A stretch of DNA of 64,000 nt from Salinarimonas rosea DSM 21201 (GTDB lineage Bacteria; Pseudomonadota; Alphaproteobacteria; Rhizobiales; Beijerinckiaceae): NCBI RefSeq assembly GCF_000429045.1, contig NZ_KE386841.1, forward strand, positions 163,666 to 227,665. Reading direction: 5' to 3'. Position numbers and translations under genes: made by a program. Under the pieces are notes generated by a model. It worked only from the letters and a program-made list of their open reading frames with translations, was not told the DNA's origin and made no database searches. Below are positions 47,333 through 56,630 of the stretch, piece by piece (the stretch's first letter is position 1; each line of letters begins with the position of its first letter).

Positions 47333-49489
47333 TCAGGCTTGCGCCTTCTTCTCCAGGCGCCGCGCATGGAGGACCGGCTCGGTGTAGCCCGAGGGCTGGA
47401 CGCGGCCCTCGAAGACGAGGTCGCAGGCCGCACGGAAGGCCGGGCCGTCGAAGGCGGGGGCCATCGGCTGGTAGAGCGGATCGCCCGCGTTCTGCCGGTC
47501 GACCACCGCCGCCATGCGCTTCATCGTCTCCAGGACCTGCTCGCGCGACACGACGCCGTGATGGAGCCAGTTCGCCAGGTGCTGCGAGGAGATCCGGCAG
47601 GTGGCGCGGTCCTCCATCAGGCCGACGTCGTGGATGTCGGGCACCTTGGAGCAGCCCACGCCCTGGTCGATCCACCGCACGACGTAGCCGAGGATGCCCT
47701 GGGCGTTGTTCTCGATCTCGGAGCGGACCTCCTCGTCCGACCAGTTCGGCCGGTCGGCCAGCGGGATCGTCAGGATGTCGGCGAGCGGCGCGAGGCCGCG
47801 CTTCGCGAGCTCGCCCTGGCGGGCCTTCACGTCGACCTCATGGTAGTGCGTTGCGTGCAGCGTCGCGGCGGTGGGGGAGGGAACCCAGGCGCAGCTCGCG
47901 CCCGCCATCGGGTGGCCGACCTTCTGCTCCAGCATGGCGTTCATGCGGTCGGGCATGGCCCACATGCCCTTGCCGATCTGCGCCTTGCCGACGAGCCCGC
48001 AGGCCAGCCCGACGTCGACGTTGCGGTTCTCGTAGGCCTGGATCCAGGCCGTGCCCTTCATGTCGTTCTTGCGGACCATCGGCCCGGCTTCCATCGAGGT
48101 GTGGATCTCGTCGCCGGTGCGGTCGAGGAAGCCCGTGTTGATGAACACGACGCGGTTCTTGGCGGCGCGGATGCACTCCTTGAGGTTCACCGTGGTGCGG
48201 CGCTCCTCGTCCATGATGCCGACCTTGAGCGTGAAGCGCGCGAGCCCGAGCGCATCCTCCACCCGGCCAAAGATCTCGTTCGTGAAGGCGACTTCCTCGG
48301 GCCCGTGCATCTTCGGCTTGACGATGTAGACCGAGCCGGCGCGCGAGTTGCCGGGGCCGTGGCCCTTCAGGTCGTGGATCGCGATCGCCGACGTGATCAT
48401 CGCGTCGAGCAGGCCCTCGAAGATCTCGTTCCCGTCGCGGTCGAGCACGGCGGGGTTGGTCATCAGGTGGCCGACGTTGCGGATCAGCATCAGCGAGCGG
48501 CCGTGGAGCGTGAGCTCCCGCCCGTCGGCTCCCGTGTAGACGCGGTCGGGGTCGAGGCGGCGGGTGAAGGTCCGCCCGCCCTTCGCGACCTCCGTCGCGA
48601 GATCGCCCTTCATCAGGCCGAGCCAGTTGCGGTAGGCGACGACCTTGTCGGCGGCATCGACGCAGGCGACCGAGTCCTCGCAGTCCATGATGGTCGAGAC
48701 CGCGGACTCGAGGATCACGTCCGCGACGCCGGCCTTGTCGGTCTTCCCGATCGGGTGGGTGCGGTCGACGGCGATCTCGGCGTGGAGCGCGTTGTGGCGC
48801 AGGAGCACGCCCTCGGGCGCGTCCGCGCCGCCGCGGTGGCCGACGAAGCGCGTGGCCTCCTCGAGCCGCGTCTCGGCTCCGCCCTCGAGCGTGACGACGA
48901 GCGCACCGTTCTCGACGCGGTAGCCCGTCGCGCCGGCGTGGGAGCCGTGGGCGAGCGGCGCGATCGTGTCGAGGAGGCCCTTGGCCCAGGCGATCACCCG
49001 CGCCCCGCGCTGCGGATCGTAGCCGCCGCCCGTCGGCGCGTCGCCGAGCGCGTCGGTGCCGTAGAGCGCGTCGTAGAGCGAGCCGAAGCGGGCGTTGGCC
49101 GCGTTGAGCGCGTAGCGCGCGTTGGTGATCGGCACGACGAGCTGCGGGCCGGCGATCGTGGCGATCTCAGGGTCGACGTTCGTGGTCTCGACCGCGAAGT
49201 CCGCGCCTTCGGGGACGAGGTAGCCGATCTCGCGCAGGAACGCCTCGTAGGCGGCGGCGTCGTGCGGCTTGCCGCGGCGCTCGAGGTGCCAGGCGTCGAC
49301 GGCGCTCTGAAGCTCCTCGCGGCGGGCGAGCAGCGCGCGGTTCTTCGGCGCGAGGTCGTGCACGAGGTCCGACAGGCCCCGCCAGAAGGCGTCGGCGGAC
49401 ACGCCGGTGCCGGGCAGCGCCTCCTCCTCGACGAAGGCGTGGAGCTCGGCGGCGACCTTGAGGCCGTGGGCGTCGATGCGCTGAGTCAT
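47333..49489 (-). CDS. glcB: Malate synthase G
   Basis: Condenses glyoxylate with acetyl-CoA to malate, for growth on C2 compounds. The 718-aa length is that of the G isoform. Family blocks are visible: the substrate arginine in [16 protein letters not shown], the metal-binding acids in [16 protein letters not shown] and [18 protein letters not shown], and the late CysTrp-rich region. It is flanked by two copies of the same palindromic repeat (C downstream, D upstream). Isocitrate lyase is not in this window. Confidence 0.97.
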   Translation of the reverse strand: MTQRIDAHGLKVAAELHAFVEEEALPGTGVSADAFWRGLSDLVHDLAPKNRALLARREELQSAVDAWHLERRGKPHDAAAYEAFLREIGYLVPEGADFAVETTNVDPEIATIAGPQLVVPITNARYALNAANARFGSLYDALYGTDALGDAPTGGGYDPQRGARVIAWAKGLLDTIAPLAHGSHAGATGYRVENGALVVTLEGGAETRLEEATRFVGHRGGADAPEGVLLRHNALHAEIAVDRTHPIGKTDKAGVADVILESAVSTIMDCEDSVACVDAADKVVAYRNWLGLMKGDLATEVAKGGRTFTRRLDPDRVYTGADGRELTLHGRSLMLIRNVGHLMTNPAVLDRDGNEIFEGLLDAMITSAIAIHDLKGHGPGNSRAGSVYIVKPKMHGPEEVAFTNEIFGRVEDALGLARFTLKVGIMDEERRTTVNLKECIRAAKNRVVFINTGFLDRTGDEIHTSMEAGPMVRKNDMKGTAWIQAYENRNVDVGLACGLVGKAQIGKGMWAMPDRMNAMLEQKVGHPMAGASCAWVPSPTAATLHATHYHEVDVKARQGELAKRGLAPLADILTIPLADRPNWSDEEVRSEIENNAQGILGYVVRWIDQGVGCSKVPDIHDVGLMEDRATCRISSQHLANWLHHGVVSREQVLETMKRMAAVVDRQNAGDPLYQPMAPAFDGPAFRAACDLVFEGRVQPSGYTEPVLHARRLEKKAQA

Positions 49490-49825
49490 GGATATCCTCC
49501 CTCGTCGTGGACCGCGGCGGGCCGAGGATAGGAGCTAGCAGTGCGGCGCCCGGGGTTCAATCGCGGGGGACGGGGAGGGATCTTTTCGAGAATGGAAAGA
49601 ATGGGGGCGCGATGTTTCGTGCGCGCCACCTCCCCGCAGGGGAGGACGGAGGCCGAAGGCCGGAGGGTGGGGAGGACGGCGGGCCGGCTCGCGAGGACAT
49701 CGAACGGCCCCACCGCCCGCGCTTCGCGCGGACTCCTCCCCTCCGGGGAGGTACTGGGACACCGCCCGAACCGTCACCGTGCTGCGCGCGTTCTTCCGCG
49801 AGCCGCCGCCATCCCAGGAGACCTC
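49490..49825. other. Gap between malate synthase and the DegP-like gene
   Basis: A 336-bp divergent spacer containing promoters for both genes and repeat copy D (49627-49749). The stretch 49575-49615 (ggatcttttcgagaatgg) is AT-richer and may be the glcB promoter. I see no gene in it. Confidence 0.65.
49627..49749 (-). repeat. Intergenic palindromic repeat, copy D
   Basis: A 123-bp copy in the same orientation as C. Ends are CCTCCCCGCAGGGGAGG and CCTCCCCTCCGGGGAGG, the latter being the exact reverse complement of the first hairpin of copies A and B. The inner dyad GGCCGAAGGCC is retained. It lies between divergent promoters, so it is not simply a terminator. Confidence 0.92.
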
Positions 49826-50920
49826 GTGACCACCGGCTTCTTCCGCCTCGTCCTCGTGGCGCTCGTCGCGCTGTTCGCGGCCTACGTCGCGGAGCCCTAC
49901 CTTCTGCGGCTGTTCTTCTCCGAGGCGGAGCCGCGGGCGGTCTCCGTGAGAGGGGACCTCGGCGGCCTGGAGATCAACGCCGTCGAGGTGTTCGCGCAGG
50001 CCTCGCCCTCGGTCGTGCACGTCTTCGGGCGCGCCCCGGGTGCCGGCATGCTCGACCCGCGGGGCGGCGGGCTGCAGTCCGGCTCGGGCTTCGTGTGGGA
50101 TCGGGCCGGCCACGTCGTCACCAACAACCACGTGATCGCCGGCGCGCAGGAGGTCTCGGTGCGGCTCGCCGACGGCGAGATCGTCGAGGCGGCCGTCGTC
50201 GGGCGCGCGCCCAACGTCGACATCGCCGTGCTGCGGCTGTCGCGGCCGACCCGCATCCCGCCGCCGCTGCCGATCGGCGCCTCGGACGAGCTCGTCGTCG
50301 GGCAATGGACCTACGCGATCGGCAACCCGTTCGGGCTCGACCAGACGCTGACGACGGGCGTGATCTCCGCGCTCCAGCGCACGCTGCCCACGGGGCGCGG
50401 CCGCGAGATCGCCGACGTGATCCAGACCGACGCCGCGATCAACCCCGGCAATTCCGGCGGGCCGCTGCTCGATTCCGCCGCGCGGGTGATCGGCGTCAAC
50501 ACGGCGATCTTCTCGCCCTCGGGCGCCTCCGCCGGCATCGGCTTCGCGGTGCCGATCGACGTCGTCAACGACGTCGTGCCCGAGCTCATTCGCGACGGCA
50601 CGGTGCCCACCCCCGGCATCGGCGTCGTCGTCGGCGAGGACGCGATCTCGCGCCGCCTCGGGATCGAGGGCGTCGTGGTCCTGCGGGTCGTGCGCGGCTC
50701 GCCGGCCGAGGAGGCCGGCCTGCGTGGCGTCGACATGCGCACGGGCGCCATCGGCGACATCATCCTCGCGGTCGACGGCGAGCGGGTGGAGACCTTCGCC
50801 GACCTCACCCGCACGCTCGGCGACGTCGAGGTCGGCGAGAGCGTGCGGCTTCTCGTGCTGCGCGATGGCGAGCCGCGGGAGGTCGTGGTGGAGACGCAGG
50901 ACGTCTCGGCGCGGCTCTGA
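49826..50920 (+). CDS. DegP/HtrA-type S1C serine protease
   Basis: A 364-aa envelope protease. The N-terminus is a membrane anchor or uncleaved signal (residues 5-20). The trypsin-like domain has triad His102 (VVTNNHVIAGA), Asp132 (NVDIAVLRL) and Ser210 (NPGNSGGPLL). One C-terminal PDZ domain follows (VVLRVVRGSPAEEAGLRG). One PDZ plus an anchor resembles DegS or the smaller HtrA proteins more than DegP. The GTG start is chosen on an aggag ribosome binding site 5 nt upstream. Likely role: envelope quality control or stress signalling. Confidence 0.93.
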   Translation: MTTGFFRLVLVALVALFAAYVAEPYLLRLFFSEAEPRAVSVRGDLGGLEINAVEVFAQASPSVVHVFGRAPGAGMLDPRGGGLQSGSGFVWDRAGHVVTNNHVIAGAQEVSVRLADGEIVEAAVVGRAPNVDIAVLRLSRPTRIPPPLPIGASDELVVGQWTYAIGNPFGLDQTLTTGVISALQRTLPTGRGREIADVIQTDAAINPGNSGGPLLDSAARVIGVNTAIFSPSGASAGIGFAVPIDVVNDVVPELIRDGTVPTPGIGVVVGEDAISRRLGIEGVVVLRVVRGSPAEEAGLRGVDMRTGAIGDIILAVDGERVETFADLTRTLGDVEVGESVRLLVLRDGEPREVVVETQDVSARL

Positions 50921-50924
50921 GCCC

Positions 50925-51791
50925 TCAGATCGCCAGGTACTCCTGCCTGAGCTCGACGTTGTCGAGCACGTCCTTCGCCGTTCCGTCGAAGACGATCTCG
51001 CCCATGTCGAGGATGATCGCACGGTCCGCCAGATGGAGGGCGGCGATGGCGTTCTGCTCGACGATGATCGTCGTCATGCCCAGCCGCTTGATCTCCTCGA
51101 GCGTGCGCTCGATCTCCTGGACGATCACCGGCGCGAGGCCCTCGTAGGGCTCGTCCAGCAGCAGCAGCTTGACGTCGCGCGCGAGCGTGCGGCCGATGGC
51201 GAGCATCTGCTGCTCGCCGCCCGAGAGCGTCGTGCCCTCCTGCTTGCGGCGCTCGCCGAGCCGCGGGAAGAGATCGTAGATGCGCTCGATCGACCAGCCT
51301 TTCGGCGGCGCGATCTGGGCGAGCTGGAGGTTCTCCTCCACCGTCAGCCCCTGGATGATGCGCCGGTCCTCCGGCACGAGGCCGATGCCGTTCTGCGCCG
51401 CGCCGTGGGCCCGCATGGAATGGATCGCCTTGTGGTCGAGCCAGATCTCGCCGTGGCGCACCTCCGGCGAGTCGGTGCGGGCGATGGCGCGCAGGGTCGA
51501 GGTCTTGCCCGCGCCGTTGCGGCCGAGCAGCGCCAGGATCTCCCCCTCGCGGACCTGGAAGGAGACGCCCTGCACGATGTAGCTCTCGCCGTAATAGGCG
51601 TGCAGGTCCCAGACCGAGAAATAGGCGTGCTCGGCGAGCGTCCGCGGCTTGGGGCCACCCTCGGCGTGGGCGAAGACCTCGTCCGCGAGCAGGATGCCGC
51701 CCCGCCGGCTCTCGACGGGAGCGCCCTCGCGGGCCGCGGGCGCCTCCGGCGCCTCGCGCGGGCGGGCGGCGGCGTGCGTGGTGTCGCTCAT
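50925..51791 (-). CDS. livF: LivF-type ABC transporter ATPase with N-terminal extension
   Basis: Second ATPase (288 aa) of a branched-chain amino acid/amide-type importer. Walker A is GRNGAGKTS, the signature is LSGGEQQMLAIG and Walker B LLLLDEPYEGL. The LivF-diagnostic opening (WDLHAYYGESYIVQGVSF) begins only near residue 60. The preceding extension is Ala/Pro/Glu-rich and then HAEGGPKPRTLAEHAYFSV, not seen in typical LivF (about 235 aa). The start overlaps the LivG stop (ATGA). Last gene of the operon. Confidence 0.92.
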   Translation of the reverse strand: MSDTTHAAARPREAPEAPAAREGAPVESRRGGILLADEVFAHAEGGPKPRTLAEHAYFSVWDLHAYYGESYIVQGVSFQVREGEILALLGRNGAGKTSTLRAIARTDSPEVRHGEIWLDHKAIHSMRAHGAAQNGIGLVPEDRRIIQGLTVEENLQLAQIAPPKGWSIERIYDLFPRLGERRKQEGTTLSGGEQQMLAIGRTLARDVKLLLLDEPYEGLAPVIVQEIERTLEEIKRLGMTTIIVEQNAIAALHLADRAIILDMGEIVFDGTAKDVLDNVELRQEYLAI

Positions 51792-52543
51792 AGATGCGCT
51801 CCCCCGAGATAGGCTTCCTGGACCTTCGGGTTGCCCTTGATATTCTCGGGCAGGTCCTCGGCGATGATGGCGCCCTGGGCGAGCACCGAGATCTTCTGCG
51901 CCAGCGAGAAGACGACGTGCATGTCGTGCTCGATGACGACCATGGTGATGCCGCGCTTGGCGATCTCCTTGAGGAGCTCGATCGTGCGGTTCGTGTCGGC
52001 CCGCGACATCCCGGCCGTGGGCTCGTCGAGGAGGAGGAGCTTGGGCTCCTGGACGAGGCACATGGCGAGCTCGAGCCTCCGCTTGTCTCCGCGCGAGAGA
52101 TGCTGGGCCTCGACATGGGCCTTGCCGTCGAGCTTGAGGTCGGCGAGGAGCGACATCGCACGGTCGCGGATGTCGCGCTCGGCCACGACCTGGTTCCAGG
52201 CGTGCAGGCCGAAGGCCCCGTCGCGCCGGGCGAAGGCGGGGATCATCACGTTCTCGAGGAGCGAGAGCTCCCCGAAGATCTCCGGTGTCTGGAAGACGCG
52301 CGCGACGCCGATCTGGTTGATCTGGTGGGGCGTCATCCCGATGAGCGGCCGCCCGTCGAAGGTGACGGAGCCGGTGTCGGGCGTGAGCTTGGCGATCAGC
52401 GTGTTCAGCAGCGTCGACTTGCCCGCCCCGTTCGGGCCGATGATGGCGTGGACCGAGCCCTCGGCGACGTCGAGGTTGACCTCGCGCAGGGCTTTCAGGC
52501 CGCCGAATGACTTGTTGACGTTCTTGACCTCGAGGATGCCCAT
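51788..52543 (-). CDS. livG: LivG-type ABC transporter ATPase
   Basis: First ATPase (251 aa) of the importer. Walker A is GPNGAGKST near residues 38-46, Walker B LLLLDEPTAGMS and H-loop VVIEHDMHVVFS. The signature motif reads LSRGDKRRLELAM rather than the common LS-[YH]-G-[QE] form, a modest deviation. The opening KNVNKSFGGLKALREVNLDV is typical of LivG/UrtD. It lies 5 nt after LivM and overlaps LivF by 4 nt. Confidence 0.94.
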   Translation of the reverse strand: MGILEVKNVNKSFGGLKALREVNLDVAEGSVHAIIGPNGAGKSTLLNTLIAKLTPDTGSVTFDGRPLIGMTPHQINQIGVARVFQTPEIFGELSLLENVMIPAFARRDGAFGLHAWNQVVAERDIRDRAMSLLADLKLDGKAHVEAQHLSRGDKRRLELAMCLVQEPKLLLLDEPTAGMSRADTNRTIELLKEIAKRGITMVVIEHDMHVVFSLAQKISVLAQGAIIAEDLPENIKGNPKVQEAYLGGAHL

Positions 52544-52548
52544 GACGC

Positions 52549-53760
52549 TCACTCCGCGGCGCTGGAGGACGGGGCGCCGACCGAGCGCTCGTGCGCCCGC
52601 GCCGGCCGGCGGCGGAACAGGCGCGCGATGCGCTGGCCGCCCTCGACGATGCCGCCGGGCAGGAAGATCACGACGAGCATGAACATGATGCCCAGCGTGA
52701 GGTGCCAGCCCTTGCCGACGAAGGGGTAGAAGACGGCGACGACGAAGTCCTCGAGGCCGTCCGGCAGGAAGCCGAACCAGGTGTGGAGGATGCCTTCGTT
52801 GATCTTGGAGACGATGTTCTCCATGTACTTGATGAAGCCCGCGCCGAGCACCGGCCCGATCAGCGTGCCCGCGCCGCCGAGGATCGTCATCAGCACGACC
52901 TCGCCCGACGCCGTCCAGAACATGCGCTCGGCACCGGCGAGGGGGTCCATCGACACCATCAGGCCGCCGGCGAGGCCGGCGTACATGCCGGAGATGACGA
53001 AGGCGGCGAGCGTGTAGGGCTTCGGGTTCAGGCCGGTGTACTGCATGCGCTGCTGGTTGGATTTCACCGCCTTGAGCATCATGCCGAAGGGCGAGCGGAA
53101 GATCCGGATCGCGACGTAGAAGGCCGCCAGCATCAGCACGGCGCAGAGATAATAGCCCGCGTTGAAGGTGAACAGCCAGCCGCCGAGCGCCAGCTCCGCG
53201 CTGTCGCGCATCTCGAGCCCGAAGAAGTTGGTGAGCGGGATCGAGCCCTGCGGCGTCGCGCTGACGCCGAACACGCGCGGATCCGACAGCGACAGCTGCA
53301 GGCCGGTCTCCCCGCCGGTGATCGGGGTGAGCACGGAATAGGCCAGCGCGAAGGACATCTGCGCGAAGGCGAGCGTCAGGATCGAGAAATAGATCCCCGA
53401 GCGTCGCAGCGAGATCCAGCCGACGAGGAGCGAGAACAGGCCCGCGACCACGACCGACACGAGGATCGCCGGCACGACGTTCATCGTGAGCAGCTTCATC
53501 ATCCACACGCCGGCATACGAGCCCACGCCCAGGAAGGCGGCGTGGCCGAAGGACAGGTATCCGGTCAGCCCGAAGAGGATGTTGAAGCCGATGGCGAAGA
53601 TCCCGAAGATCAGGAAGCGCTGCATCAGGTCCGGGTAGCCGGCGTTGAACTGCGCGAGATCCGAGCCCACCGGGAACGGGTTGAGGATGAACGGCGCGAA
53701 CACCGTCAGCGCCACCACGATCAGGAACAGGGAGGTGTCCTTCTTGTTCAGCCCGAGCAT
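52549..53760 (-). CDS. livM: LivM-type ABC transporter permease
   Basis: Inner-membrane permease (403 aa) of the importer with about ten helices. The family block [26 protein letters not shown] lies near residues 58-83 and the cytoplasmic coupling region [20 protein letters not shown] near 217-236. It has a longer periplasmic loop ([18 protein letters not shown]) and a basic C-terminal tail ([14 protein letters not shown]). It follows LivH by 6 nt. Confidence 0.94.
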   Translation of the reverse strand: MLGLNKKDTSLFLIVVALTVFAPFILNPFPVGSDLAQFNAGYPDLMQRFLIFGIFAIGFNILFGLTGYLSFGHAAFLGVGSYAGVWMMKLLTMNVVPAILVSVVVAGLFSLLVGWISLRRSGIYFSILTLAFAQMSFALAYSVLTPITGGETGLQLSLSDPRVFGVSATPQGSIPLTNFFGLEMRDSAELALGGWLFTFNAGYYLCAVLMLAAFYVAIRIFRSPFGMMLKAVKSNQQRMQYTGLNPKPYTLAAFVISGMYAGLAGGLMVSMDPLAGAERMFWTASGEVVLMTILGGAGTLIGPVLGAGFIKYMENIVSKINEGILHTWFGFLPDGLEDFVVAVFYPFVGKGWHLTLGIMFMLVVIFLPGGIVEGGQRIARLFRRRPARAHERSVGAPSSSAAE

Positions 53761-53766
53761 GGCGGC

Positions 53767-54795
53767 CTACTCCATGACGCCCTTGCGGCCAAGGAGTCCG
53801 CGCGGCCGCGTGAGGAGGATGATGATCGCGACGAGGTAGATCACGATCTGGTTGATGCCCGGGACGACGTTCGTGACCTGCGGCATCGAGGCGAAGCTCT
53901 CGAGCACGCCGAGCAGGAAGCCCGCGAGAACCGCGCCGCCGAGCGAGCCCATGCCGCCGACGACCACCACGACGAAGGACAGGACGAGGAAGTCCATGCC
54001 CATGTGGTAGTTCGGCGAGTTGATCGGCGCGTACATCACGCCGGCGAGGCCGGCCACCACCGCCGCGATGGCGAACATGATGGTGAAGCGCTTGTCGATG
54101 TCGATGCCGAGCAGGCCGACGGTCTCGCGGTCGGCCATGCCGGCGCGCACCACCATGCCGAACGTGGTGAACTGCAGGAAGGCGAACACCGCGGCGATGA
54201 GGATCGCGGCAAAGACGAAGTAGATCAGCCGCCAGTAGGGATAGATGATCGATCCCGGATCGAAGCCGATCATCACGCCGAAGTCGAGCGAGCCGACGAG
54301 CGCCGGCGGCGCCGGGGTCGGGATCGGGTTCGCGCCGAAGAAGTACTTGATGACCTCCTGGAGGACGATCGCGAGGCCGAATGTCACCAGGATCTGGTCC
54401 GCGTGCGGGCGCTTGTAGAAGTAGCGGATCAGCCCCCGCTCCATGGCGAGGCCGACCGCGATCATGATCGGGATCGCGAACAGGATGCCGAGCGGCACCG
54501 ACCATTCGACGATCGTGCCGCCGATCTCCGGCCCGAACCACTCCTCGACGTAGGGGGTCTGGACCTTGAGCGGGTTGCCGAGGAAGTCCGTCCGGGTCGG
54601 GTCGGCGGTCTCGTGGGAGATGGCGAGCAGACGCGAGAGCGTCACGGCGCAGAAGGCGCCGAGCATGAACAGCGCCCCGTGGGCGAAGTTCACGACGCCG
54701 AGCGTGCCGAAGATCAGCGTCAGCCCGAGCGCGATCAGCGCGTAGGCCGAGCCTTTGTCGAGCCCGTTGAGGACCTGCAGGATGATGGCGTCCAT
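53767..54795 (-). CDS. livH: LivH-type ABC transporter permease
   Basis: Inner-membrane permease (342 aa) partnering LivM. The N-terminal LNGLDKGSAYALIALGLTLI and GVVNFAHGALFMLGAF blocks are characteristic. An insertion of about 50 residues after the second helix (TADPTRTDFLGNPLKVQTPY) is longer than in E. coli LivH and is found in amide- or urea-type relatives. The ATG at 54795 is used; an upstream in-frame start would add a basic leader that is not conserved. Confidence 0.93.
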   Translation of the reverse strand: MDAIILQVLNGLDKGSAYALIALGLTLIFGTLGVVNFAHGALFMLGAFCAVTLSRLLAISHETADPTRTDFLGNPLKVQTPYVEEWFGPEIGGTIVEWSVPLGILFAIPIMIAVGLAMERGLIRYFYKRPHADQILVTFGLAIVLQEVIKYFFGANPIPTPAPPALVGSLDFGVMIGFDPGSIIYPYWRLIYFVFAAILIAAVFAFLQFTTFGMVVRAGMADRETVGLLGIDIDKRFTIMFAIAAVVAGLAGVMYAPINSPNYHMGMDFLVLSFVVVVVGGMGSLGGAVLAGFLLGVLESFASMPQVTNVVPGINQIVIYLVAIIILLTRPRGLLGRKGVME

Positions 54796-54889
54796 GGAGC
54801 GTGCCGTCTCGGATCGGGGCCGTCGGGACCGCGAGGCCGGCCGCGCGTGTCCCACGCGGCCGGCCGATCGCGAAGCGCGTGTGCCGGGA

Positions 54890-56251
54890 TCAGGCGCCGG
54901 GGTTGCAGCTGCCGAGCTCGCCGCCGGCGAACTGCGGGTGGTCCGGCGCGTAGGTGACCTGCTCGGTCGGCGTCACCTCGACGATCTCGACGAGGTCGAA
55001 CTCGTCCTCCGGGTTCTCCTTGCCCTTCACGACCACCACGTCCTTGAAGCACTGGTGGTCGTCGGCGCGGTAGAGCGTCGGGCCGTTGCCGAGCCCGTCG
55101 AACTCGAAGCCCTCGAGCGCCTCGGCCACCGCGCACGGGTTGAACGAACCCGCCCGCTCGACGGCATCCGCGTAGAGGATCGCCTGGACGTAGCCGGTGT
55201 GTGCCGCCTGGCTCGGCGGGAAGCCGTACTTCTCGCCGAAGGAGCGCACGAAGGCGTTGGTGCCGACGTAGCGGTCGCCGAGCATGTTCTCGAGCTTCCA
55301 GTCCCAGTTCTGGGAGCCGAAGATGCCCTTGATGTTGGCGCCGGCGCCCTTGGCCATCAGCTCCGAGTAGAGCGGCACCACGATCTCGAACTGCTTGCCG
55401 TTCTTCTGGCGCTCGCGCAGGCCGAACTGCACCGCGTTGGTGAGCGAGTTCACCATGTTGCCGCCGTAGTGCACGAGGACGAGCACGTCCGCATCGGAGT
55501 TCAGCACCGGGGCGATGTAGGACGAGAAGTCCGTGGCCGCGAGCGGGGTGAGCACGGTCTCGACCGTGTTCCAGCCCATGGCCTCGGTCGCCTCGCGGAT
55601 CGCCTGCTCGGTCGTGTAGCCCCAATTGTAGTCGGCGGTGAGATAATAGGCGTTGCGGTCGGTGCCGTAGGCGGTCTCGAGTACCGGCGCGAGCGCCGCA
55701 CCGGACATGTACGAGTTGAAGAAGTGGCGGAAGCCGTTCGCCTTCTTGTCCTTGCCGGTGGTGTCGTTGGCGTGGGTGAGGCCCGCCATGAAGATCACGC
55801 CCGCCTCCTGGCAGAGCGCCTGCACGGCCACCGCGACGCCCGAGGACGAGCCGCCGGTGATCATCACCGCGCCGTCCTTCTCGATCATCGAGCGGGCGGA
55901 TGCGCGGGCGGCGTCCGACTTCGTCTGCGTGTCGCCGGTGACGTAGGCGACCTTCTTGCCGAGGATGCCGTTGCCGGAGAGGGCCTTGGACGAGAACGTG
56001 TTGAGCATGCCGCCGTCGCCCTCGCCGTTGAGGTGCTCGACGGCGAGCTGGTAGGCGCGCAGCTGATCGAGGCCCTCGTCGGCGTAGGGGCCGGTCTGGG
56101 GTACGTTGAAGCCGAGCGTGACCGTGGAACCGGTCGGCTCGTTGGTGAAGGCGTTGGCGCGGCGCGTGAAGATGTGCGGCATCGCGAGGCCGGCGCCTAC
56201 GACGGCGGTGCTCTTGATCAGGCCGCGGCGGTTGATTGTCAGCTTATTCAT
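54890..56251 (-). CDS. Tat-exported substrate-binding protein of amino acid/amide ABC importer
   Basis: Periplasmic binding protein (453 aa), type I fold of the LivJ/UrtA/FmdD group. The signal is of twin-arginine type (TINRRGLIKSTAVVGAGLAM, residues 4-23). The mature protein starts near TNEPTGSTVTLGFNVPQTGP, with the later ITGGSSSGVAVAVQALCQEA ligand-loop region. It heads the operon, with 94 nt to LivH. The ligand is unknown: amino acids, urea or short amides are all possible. Because the neighbouring gene oxidises aryl or branched 2-oxoacids, amino acids are favoured, as inference. Confidence 0.92.
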   Translation of the reverse strand: MNKLTINRRGLIKSTAVVGAGLAMPHIFTRRANAFTNEPTGSTVTLGFNVPQTGPYADEGLDQLRAYQLAVEHLNGEGDGGMLNTFSSKALSGNGILGKKVAYVTGDTQTKSDAARASARSMIEKDGAVMITGGSSSGVAVAVQALCQEAGVIFMAGLTHANDTTGKDKKANGFRHFFNSYMSGAALAPVLETAYGTDRNAYYLTADYNWGYTTEQAIREATEAMGWNTVETVLTPLAATDFSSYIAPVLNSDADVLVLVHYGGNMVNSLTNAVQFGLRERQKNGKQFEIVVPLYSELMAKGAGANIKGIFGSQNWDWKLENMLGDRYVGTNAFVRSFGEKYGFPPSQAAHTGYVQAILYADAVERAGSFNPCAVAEALEGFEFDGLGNGPTLYRADDHQCFKDVVVVKGKENPEDEFDLVEIVEVTPTEQVTYAPDHPQFAGGELGSCNPGA

Positions 56252-56536
56252 CGAGTCCTCCCGAGACTTTCGCTCGAAGTGGTGCATGCACGCTGGATCG
56301 GGCCAGTCTTCTCTCGCGCATGCCTCGACGCTAGCTCAGGGAATGTTGTCCATCTAGAGCGAATGCGCCTTCATGACCCTAGACATTCGTACGATTTCGC
56401 TGCGCTGCACTACGCGTCGTCTGCAGCGGATATCGCGAATGCGAAGAATTCCCAAGTGACTGAGATCAGGACGTTTCGTCATCCGCGCGGCGGACGGGGC
56501 AGCGGGCGCGAGCCCGGGTCGCGTACCGCACTGCGG
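56252..56536. promoter_or_regulatory. Promoter region of the ABC importer operon
   Basis: Part of the 379-bp gap between the binding-protein start and the IOR stop. It is AT-richer than its surroundings (56330-56460) and has the perfect palindrome GTGCATGCAC (56282-56291) 31 nt before the binding-protein start. The operon promoter must lie here; no gene or RNA is evident. Confidence 0.5.
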
Positions 56537-56577
56537 AAAAACGACACGAGCCCCGCGACGGGGCGCGGGGCTCGTGT
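56537..56577 (-). terminator. Intrinsic terminator of the IOR gene
   Basis: A perfect 14-bp stem (ACACGAGCCCCGCG paired with CGCGGGGCTCGTGT, 6-nt loop), followed on the minus strand by GTC and five T residues. It lies 54 nt after the IOR stop. The strongest classical terminator in the window. Confidence 0.9.
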
Positions 56578-56630
56578 GCAGGATCGTCGATGCGGGTGCG
56601 CCGCTGCGCCCGAGGCGGCCGGGGTGCGGC

